Positions 59,268 to 64,000 of a stretch of 64,000 bases of DNA are shown here, in pieces; within the stretch, counting starts at the first letter, position 1; the number at the start of each line of letters is the position of its first letter. Location: the NCBI RefSeq assembly GCF_009177095.1, contig NZ_AP021861.1:2462501-2526500 (forward strand). The letters are read 5' to 3'. A program made the position numbers and the translations under genes. The stretch is from Lacipirellula parvula. GTDB lineage: Bacteria; Planctomycetota; Planctomycetia; Pirellulales; Lacipirellulaceae. The notes beneath the pieces were generated by a model. That model was given only the letters and a program-made list of their open reading frames with translations. It was not told where the DNA came from and ran no database searches.

Positions 59268-61286
59268 CTACAGCAGCCGCGTGGCGACCTGGTAGGTGAC
59301 CAGAGCCGCGACGTATGCCAGGGCGGTCATGTAGCCGAGTTGGATCAGCGGCCATTTCCAGGAGCCGGTCTCGCGGCGGGTGACGGCCTGCGTCGGCAGG
59401 CACTGCATCGCCAGGACGTAGAAGACGAGCAGGCTGAGGCAGGTGGCCGTGGTGAAGACGAGCGATCCGTCGGCATGCTTGGAGGAGCCCATCGAGGCGA
59501 GGAGCGAGTTGACGCCGTCGTCCGCCCCTTCGGCGCCAAGGCCATAGAGGACCGCCAACGTCGAGACGATCACCTCGCGGGCGGCGAAGGAGCTCAAGAC
59601 GCCAATGCTCATCTTCCAGTCGAAGCCGAGCGGCTCGAACACCGGCTCGATCGTCCGGCCAATCCGCCCGGCGAACGAGTGTTCTAGCTCCATTTGCTGC
59701 GTGAGGTGCTCGACGCCCGCTTCATCGCCCGCAGCCTCCAACTCGGCCAGCTGGGCCTGCACCTCGGCCGGCATTTGGTCGACGCTTGTCTTCGGATAGG
59801 TGGCGAGCGCCCACAGGACGAGCGAGATCACCAGAATCGTCGTGCCGGCGGTCTTCACAAACGCCCAGGCGCGATCGTAGGTGAGCAGCAGGGCATTCCG
59901 CAGCGAGGGCAGCCGGTAGTTCGGCAGCTCGATCACCAGCGGCCGCACGGGGCCCTTGAGCAGCGTTCGCTTGAAGACCCAGGCCATCGCGAGCGCCGCG
60001 GTGATGCCAAGCGCGTAGGCCGCCGTGAAAATGAGCGCCCGTTGCAGCGAACTATTCGGGAACAGCAGAGTCGCCACCATCGCATAGACGGGGATCCGCG
60101 CGGAGCAGGTCATCAGCGGTGCGATAAGGATCGTCGCCAGCCGGTCGCGGCGGTCTTCGATCACCCGTGTCGACATGATCGCGGGGATCGCACAGGCGTG
60201 GGCCGAGAGCAGCGGCACGAACGCCTTGCCCGGTAGGCCGACCTTGTGCATCAACCGGTCCATCACCAGCGCCGCGCGGGCCATGTAGCCCGAATCTTCC
60301 AGCAGCGCAAGGACGAAAAAGAGCAGGCAAATTTGCGGCAGAAACACGAGCATGCCGCCGAGGCCGCCGATGACGCCGTCGGTGAGCAGGCTTTGCAGAT
60401 CGCCCTCGGGAATCCACTTGCCAATCGTCTCGCCCGCGGCGCCGAACAGGCTGTCGATGAGATCCATCGGGAACGTCGCCGCCCAGAAGATCGTCAGGAA
60501 GGTCGCCGCCATCACGAGGGCGAAGCTCAGCAGTCCGCCGAAGCGGTGCGTCAGGACGCGGTCGATCGCCTCGGTGACGCGGCCTTGTTTCACCGCTGTG
60601 CCGCGAACGGCGGCGTGACTCACGCGCGAGGCCCAGTCGTAACGGGCGGAGAACTGGCAGCCGTTACACGAGCCGCAGGCAGCGAGCTCGGCGTGAACTT
60701 CGGGCGCCTTGCGCTCCCGCAGCGTCGTCTGCACTACTTCGAGCAGTTGATCGATGCCGCTTCCCGTGCGGGCCGACACCGGCACGACGGGGCAGCCAAG
60801 TCGCTGCTGCAGTTCCGCGAGGTCGAAGGTGATGCCCTGCTTCTCGGCGGCGTCGCTGAGGTTGAGCGCGAGCACCGTCGGATCGCCGAGTTCGAGTACT
60901 TGGCCGGCGAGGAACAGGTTGCGCTCAAGGTTCGTCGAATCGACGACCAACAAAACCAGATCGGGGTCGGGCGTGCCGGGGAGCAGGCCCTCGAGCGCTT
61001 GGCAGGCGACCCGCTCGTCGGGAGTCGTCGGGTCGAGGCTGTAGAGTCCCGGCAGATCGACGATCGTCACCGGCACATTGCCGAGCGTGACGTCGGCGCG
61101 TCGGTGCTCGACCGTGGTGCCGGGGAAGTTGGCCGTCTTCGCCCGCAACCCGGTGAGGCGATTGAAGAGCGACGTTTTGCCGGCGTTCGGATTGCCGACC
61201 AGCGCGATGGTGGTCGGCCCCCCCGCGGCCGGCGCAGGCGGCGTCGACAGGACCGGCAGCGATAGCTCTGGCGTGGCGGAACTCAC
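59268..61286 (-). CDS. feoB: ferrous iron transport protein B
   Basis: Inner-membrane Fe2+ permease with an N-terminal GTPase domain. The 672 residues have G1 GNPNAGKTS (about 31-39), G3 DLPG, LNLSDAAE as the G4 region, then the spacer with an unusual CGSCNGC cluster (Cys204, Cys207, Cys210). Two Gate domains follow with about nine helices, including VFLPQICLLFFVLALLEDSGYMARAALVMDRLMHKVGLPGKAFVPLLSAHACAIPAIMSTRVIEDRRDR. In the first gate the usual GFGCNVPA is LSAHACAIPA, keeping the Cys. The GTG start overlaps the feoA stop by four bases. Confidence 0.95.
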   Translation of the reverse strand: MSSATPELSLPVLSTPPAPAAGGPTTIALVGNPNAGKTSLFNRLTGLRAKTANFPGTTVEHRRADVTLGNVPVTIVDLPGLYSLDPTTPDERVACQALEGLLPGTPDPDLVLLVVDSTNLERNLFLAGQVLELGDPTVLALNLSDAAEKQGITFDLAELQQRLGCPVVPVSARTGSGIDQLLEVVQTTLRERKAPEVHAELAACGSCNGCQFSARYDWASRVSHAAVRGTAVKQGRVTEAIDRVLTHRFGGLLSFALVMAATFLTIFWAATFPMDLIDSLFGAAGETIGKWIPEGDLQSLLTDGVIGGLGGMLVFLPQICLLFFVLALLEDSGYMARAALVMDRLMHKVGLPGKAFVPLLSAHACAIPAIMSTRVIEDRRDRLATILIAPLMTCSARIPVYAMVATLLFPNSSLQRALIFTAAYALGITAALAMAWVFKRTLLKGPVRPLVIELPNYRLPSLRNALLLTYDRAWAFVKTAGTTILVISLVLWALATYPKTSVDQMPAEVQAQLAELEAAGDEAGVEHLTQQMELEHSFAGRIGRTIEPVFEPLGFDWKMSIGVLSSFAAREVIVSTLAVLYGLGAEGADDGVNSLLASMGSSKHADGSLVFTTATCLSLLVFYVLAMQCLPTQAVTRRETGSWKWPLIQLGYMTALAYVAALVTYQVATRLL

Positions 61287-61603
61287 GATGCGTTAGCCAA
61301 AGGAGCGAATGGCAGCGACGCATCGAGCGGTTCGACGCGAACTTCCGCAGCGAGCCGGGCCGAGAGGCCGACGCGAGCCCCGACGACGGTGATCACCATG
61401 GGATCGCCAGCTTTCAGCAATTGGAGCCGTCGTCCGACGCACACGCCAAGCGCCTGCAGCCGACGAATATCGTCGTTCGCTGCCACGACCTCGACGACGC
61501 GAGCATGCGCCCCCGCAGTGAGAGCGGACAGCAGTACCGTTTCGACCCGCGGTTGCGGATGGCGGTGAACCGGCGTCGTCGGTGCGGCTTCGACGGTGCT
61601 CAT
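61283..61603 (-). CDS. feoA: ferrous iron transport protein A
   Basis: 106-residue SH3-like domain protein. LSALTAGAHARVVEVVAANDDIRRLQALGVCVGRRLQLLKAGDPMVITVVGARVGLSARLAAEVRVEPL matches FeoA, with an N-terminal extension of about 24 residues. FeoA is a small cytoplasmic partner of FeoB. The stop overlaps the feoB start (GTGA), so the two are translationally coupled. A candidate Fur box lies 34-48 bases upstream of the ATG, on both strands by symmetry. Confidence 0.93.
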   Translation of the reverse strand: MSTVEAAPTTPVHRHPQPRVETVLLSALTAGAHARVVEVVAANDDIRRLQALGVCVGRRLQLLKAGDPMVITVVGARVGLSARLAAEVRVEPLDASLPFAPLANAS

Positions 61604-61636
61604 GGTCGCTCGAAAGGGGCCGAAGGCTTGGGCTGT

Positions 61637-61651
61637 TGAGAATGAATCTCA
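61637..61651. promoter_or_regulatory. candidate Fur box upstream of feoAB
   Basis: TGAGAATGAATCTCA is a palindrome on the 7-1-7 Fur core TGATAATNATTATCA, with 11 of 14 defined positions matching. It lies just upstream of feoA, where iron-dependent repression by a Fur-type protein would be expected. Only the match is seen; regulation is inferred. Confidence 0.6.
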
Positions 61652-61767
61652 GTTCAAACCTAAGCAGATCGCGAGATGGCCGCAAGGGGTAGTTAGCCAA
61701 CAGGTTGCGGATTTCGCGGCAACTCGCGGAGGACGGCTCGGCGGGCATGCGGGTGCGGCCGCGTTGC

Positions 61768-63258
61768 TTACTTCTTCCGCTTGCGATTTTTCGCCGCATT
61801 GCGAACTCGGGCCAGCGGGCCAATCGGTTTCGCGGGGGCGCCATCCACGCCAGTGCTCTCGTCGCCCAGCGGCGACGATGGATCGCCGGGGCCGAGCGGG
61901 AACATCATTTTCTGCCGCTGGTCGTCGACGACGTCACCGGCGCTGAGCAGCCGCAGCTCCTTGTTGACCATTACCAGCAGCGCGTGGATGAAGGCGACCA
62001 GCATCGGGCCGACGAGAATGCCGACGGGCCCAAGCGCCTTCACGCCGCCGAGAACGCTCATCAGCGCGAGTAGCGGGTGGAGGTTCGATTGGCCGTGGAG
62101 GACGAGTGGTTTGATGACGTTGTCGATCGTCGAAACGACGCCGCCGCAGTAGAGGGCGAGCAGGATGGCCGTCATTGGTTCGCCGGTGACGGTTGTCTGA
62201 ATGCCATCGGCGCCGGTGACGATCCGTTCCCCTTGGTAGAGGAAGACCCAAATGCAAGTCGGGATCCAGATGCCGGCGGCGCCGACAAAGGGGATCACCG
62301 ACGCGATCATCGTCACCATCATGAGCAAGAAGATCGGAGCGCCCGCATCCAGGGCGAAATAGAAGCCGAGCCCAGCGAGCAGGCCTTGCACCACGGCGGC
62401 TGCGAGCACCGCGACGACGACCGCGCGGCTAACATTGGCGAATTTGTCGAGCAACTCGCGTTCATACTCGTTGTCGAGCGGCGAGAGCCGCATCATCGTG
62501 TTGATCATCGTCGGCCCGTCGACGAGGAAGTAGTAGATCGCCAGGACCATAATGATCAGCCCTAAGACGACCCCCACCAGTCCTTGGGCGGTCGCGATCA
62601 GAATGCCGCCGATGGCGCCGGCTGCGAAGTCGTAGAGTGCATCGACCCGCAGGCGGAGATTCGGTTCTGTGGCTGAGCCGTGCTGGCCGTCGCCGTCCAG
62701 CGTGGACTCGAACACGGTCGGGCCTTCGGCCGCCTCGTCGTCCGCATCGTCGCGACGCGAGGTGATCTTGTCATCCTGATCGTCGGCTTCCGCCGTCCCG
62801 TCGGATGAGGGCTGCGATTGAAGAGGCTTCTCGGCCGTTGCGGGCGAAGCGGTGCTCGCGGCCAGCGGGTCGACGGCAGGTTTCTCATAGATGTCGAGAA
62901 ATGGCACCACGTCGGTCACCGACTGAGCGGCGCGCGTCAGCTTGTTCTCGAGAGCTTTGCGGTTCTCGTCGTTCTTGAGGTAAACGAACACCGTCCGACC
63001 TTCGAGGTAGGCGTTCCAGCCCAGCCACGCCGTGGGCAGCAGCACCACGAGCATAATGAGAAAGGTGGTGATGATCGCCGAAAGCCGTATGCTGCCTGGC
63101 AACCGATCGCGGACCCAGACGTGAAGCGGCTTGAAGACGACCACGAACACCGCCGCCAGGAACAGCGGCAGCACGAACTGCGCCATCACCTTGAAAAACA
63201 TCGCGGCGATGAACGCCAGAATGGCGACCAGAACGATAAACGAAACGACGCGCGGCAC
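61768..63258 (-). CDS. AI-2E family (PerM-like) membrane permease
   Basis: 496 residues from a GTG with AAGGAG six bases upstream. The pattern fits the AI-2E transporter/PerM family: MAQFVLPLFLAAVFVVVFKPLHVWV near the N-terminus, a helical linker, GLVGVVLGLIIMVLAIYYFLVDGPTM in the middle, and the signature segments AAVVQGLLAGLGFYFALDAGAP, VPFVGAAGIWIP, KPLVLHGQSNLHPLLALMSVLGG and GPVGILVGPMLVAFIHALL. A charged insert of about 85 residues (120-205), rich in Asp and Glu, separates helices 3 and 4. Family members export varied substrates; AI-2 itself is not implied. Confidence 0.9.
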   Translation of the reverse strand: MPRVVSFIVLVAILAFIAAMFFKVMAQFVLPLFLAAVFVVVFKPLHVWVRDRLPGSIRLSAIITTFLIMLVVLLPTAWLGWNAYLEGRTVFVYLKNDENRKALENKLTRAAQSVTDVVPFLDIYEKPAVDPLAASTASPATAEKPLQSQPSSDGTAEADDQDDKITSRRDDADDEAAEGPTVFESTLDGDGQHGSATEPNLRLRVDALYDFAAGAIGGILIATAQGLVGVVLGLIIMVLAIYYFLVDGPTMINTMMRLSPLDNEYERELLDKFANVSRAVVVAVLAAAVVQGLLAGLGFYFALDAGAPIFLLMMVTMIASVIPFVGAAGIWIPTCIWVFLYQGERIVTGADGIQTTVTGEPMTAILLALYCGGVVSTIDNVIKPLVLHGQSNLHPLLALMSVLGGVKALGPVGILVGPMLVAFIHALLVMVNKELRLLSAGDVVDDQRQKMMFPLGPGDPSSPLGDESTGVDGAPAKPIGPLARVRNAAKNRKRKK

Positions 63259-63289
63259 GGCCGGCTCCTTGAGGGCAGGGGGCTGTCGG

Positions 63290-63351
63290 CTAACTGCTCC
63301 CGGCTCTCGGCCAAACAGATTTGTCTGGCCGAGAGCCGATAGCTGATAGCC
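63290..63351. repeat. inverted repeat GGCTGTCGGC... / ...GATAGCC
   Basis: CGGCTCTCGGCCA, loop AACAGATTTGTC, TGGCCGAGAGCCG forms the core stem, with GGCTGTCGGCTAACTG and CGATAGCTGATAGCC as the outer, imperfect stem. Upstream of the permease start. Confidence 0.85.
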
Positions 63352-63560
63352 GAGTTTTTCATTCTATGCGTTTCTTCGCCAGACCCTAGACCAGCTTGCC
63401 GGGCGTGCTGGGCGGGATGTAGCGGTGACGCGGGGGTTTGCCGCTGATTCCGCGGTCGGAAGGCGTTGCGAGCCGTCTCGCCGCGCCCGAGCGGCGGGGA
63501 TTCTGGTATGTTGAAGTAAGGCTTATGAGTATCGCGTGGGAATTGTCGAGTGCGATGCGG

Positions 63561-63776
63561 AGCCCCGAAGGGGCGGCATGATGTAGCCAGGGGCGCCAGC
63601 CCCTGGACCGGATCGTGCCAAGTACAGAAAGCCCCGCGAGGGGCGACACTTGCCGCGTCGATCTCACTCTGCACGCGACCAGGAATTCTGTCGCCCCTGC
63701 CGGGGCTTAGACGTAGAAAACGCCTTCATCCAGGGGCTCACGCCCCTGGCTACATGATTTCGCTCCTCCGGAGCTG
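63561..63776. repeat. nested palindrome of AGCCCCGAAGGGGC/TAGCCAGGGGC type
   Basis: From outside in: AGCCCCGAAGGGGCGGCATG ATG with CATGATTTCGCTCCTCCGGA GCT; TGTAGCCAGGGGCGCCAGCC CCTGGA with TCCAGGGGCTCACGCCCCTG GCTACA; and AAGCCCCGCGAGGGGCGACA with TGTCGCCCCTGCCGGGGCTT. It fills the gap between the permease and the glycosyltransferase. Confidence 0.92.
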
Positions 63777-63790
63777 CAAAACATCGTCGC

Positions 63791-64000
63791 ATGATCAGCA
63801 TCGTTATCCCGCTACTGAACGAAGTCGGCACGCTCGAACAGCTCCACCACGAGCTGAGCGAGCTGGCCGCTGCGCGCGGATACGAGCTGCAGATGATCTT
63901 CATCGACGACGGCTCGACCGACGGCTCGTGGCAGGTCGTCGAACGGTTGGCCGCAACCGACTCGCGCGTCCTGGGAATTCGCTTCCGCCGCAACTTTGGC
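63791..64000 (+). CDS. glycosyltransferase family 2, N-terminal part only
   Basis: The first 70 residues, cut by the window edge. MISIVIPLLNEVGTLEQLHHEL and YELQMIFIDDGSTDGSWQVVERLAATDSRVLGIRFRRNFG carry the GT-A nucleotide-sugar fold: the VIPLLNE strand, then the IDDGSTDGS motif binding the sugar nucleotide, and FRRNFG. This pattern is typical of dolichol-phosphate mannosyltransferase or ArnC-like enzymes that charge lipid carriers. The substrate cannot be determined from the fragment. Confidence 0.9.
   Translation, partial: MISIVIPLLNEVGTLEQLHHELSELAAARGYELQMIFIDDGSTDGSWQVVERLAATDSRVLGIRFRRNFG

Overview
The window looks like a chromosomal stretch of a GC-rich planctomycete, probably of the Pirellulales type. 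This is inferred from gene content, not from a marker gene. The signs are tiny lineage-style lipoproteins (595-1026, 56006-56224), an RNase H-like protein with altered active-site positions (44461-45027), a split complex I operon without nuoB/E/F/G, an FtsQ-like gene kept beside murB, two CsrA paralogues, and a large load of hairpin-forming intergenic repeats. No phage, IS element, plasmid gene or CRISPR array was seen; the genes are mostly housekeeping.

Layout. 1-2.4 kb: end of a VOC protein, a Cys-rich lipoprotein, TatD and a helical hypothetical. 2.4-14.6 kb: a minus-strand complex I operon in the order nuoI-A-C-D-H-J-K-L-M-N, the proton-pumping arm plus part of the peripheral arm. 15.6-25.1 kb: csrA, tRNA-Glu, ferrochelatase, a small lipoprotein, an isochorismatase-like hydrolase, hslVU, tsaE, thiL, a second csrA, an ftsQ-like gene and murB. 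25.5-43.2 kb: trmL, a Gfo/Idh/MocA oxidoreductase, a 1057-residue TPR lipoprotein, topoisomerase IB, an LpxL-like acyltransferase, a GNAT protein, a KAS III-like thiolase-fold enzyme, a CPBP protease, a class I amidotransferase-like protein without its cysteine, a DJ-1/PfpI protein, a thioesterase, an ACT protein, a zinc-ribbon membrane protein, an HD hydrolase and a hypothetical. 43.9-64 kb: a small protein and the RNase H-like protein, glgB, a PpiD/SurA-like foldase, topA, acpS-trpS, pyrD, an HU protein, a YkgJ protein, a class V aminotransferase, feoAB with a candidate Fur box, an AI-2E-family permease and the start of a GT2 glycosyltransferase.

The most unusual layer is between the genes. 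At least ten families of imperfect palindromes recur, many built concentrically, with one inverted-repeat family sitting in the loop of another (36251-36507, 37941-38191, 38791-38967, 26064-26253, 47547-47724, 63561-63776). Some copies touch coding sequence: one supplies part of the NuoH C-terminus, one begins at the stop codon of the topoisomerase IB gene, and three sit in the nuo operon between genes. Other points are a class I amidotransferase-like protein with Gly for the nucleophile Cys, a CsrA paralogue with altered RNA-contact residues, and a short motif shared by extracytoplasmic inserts of unrelated membrane proteins. All calls come from reading the sequence only; no database search was run.
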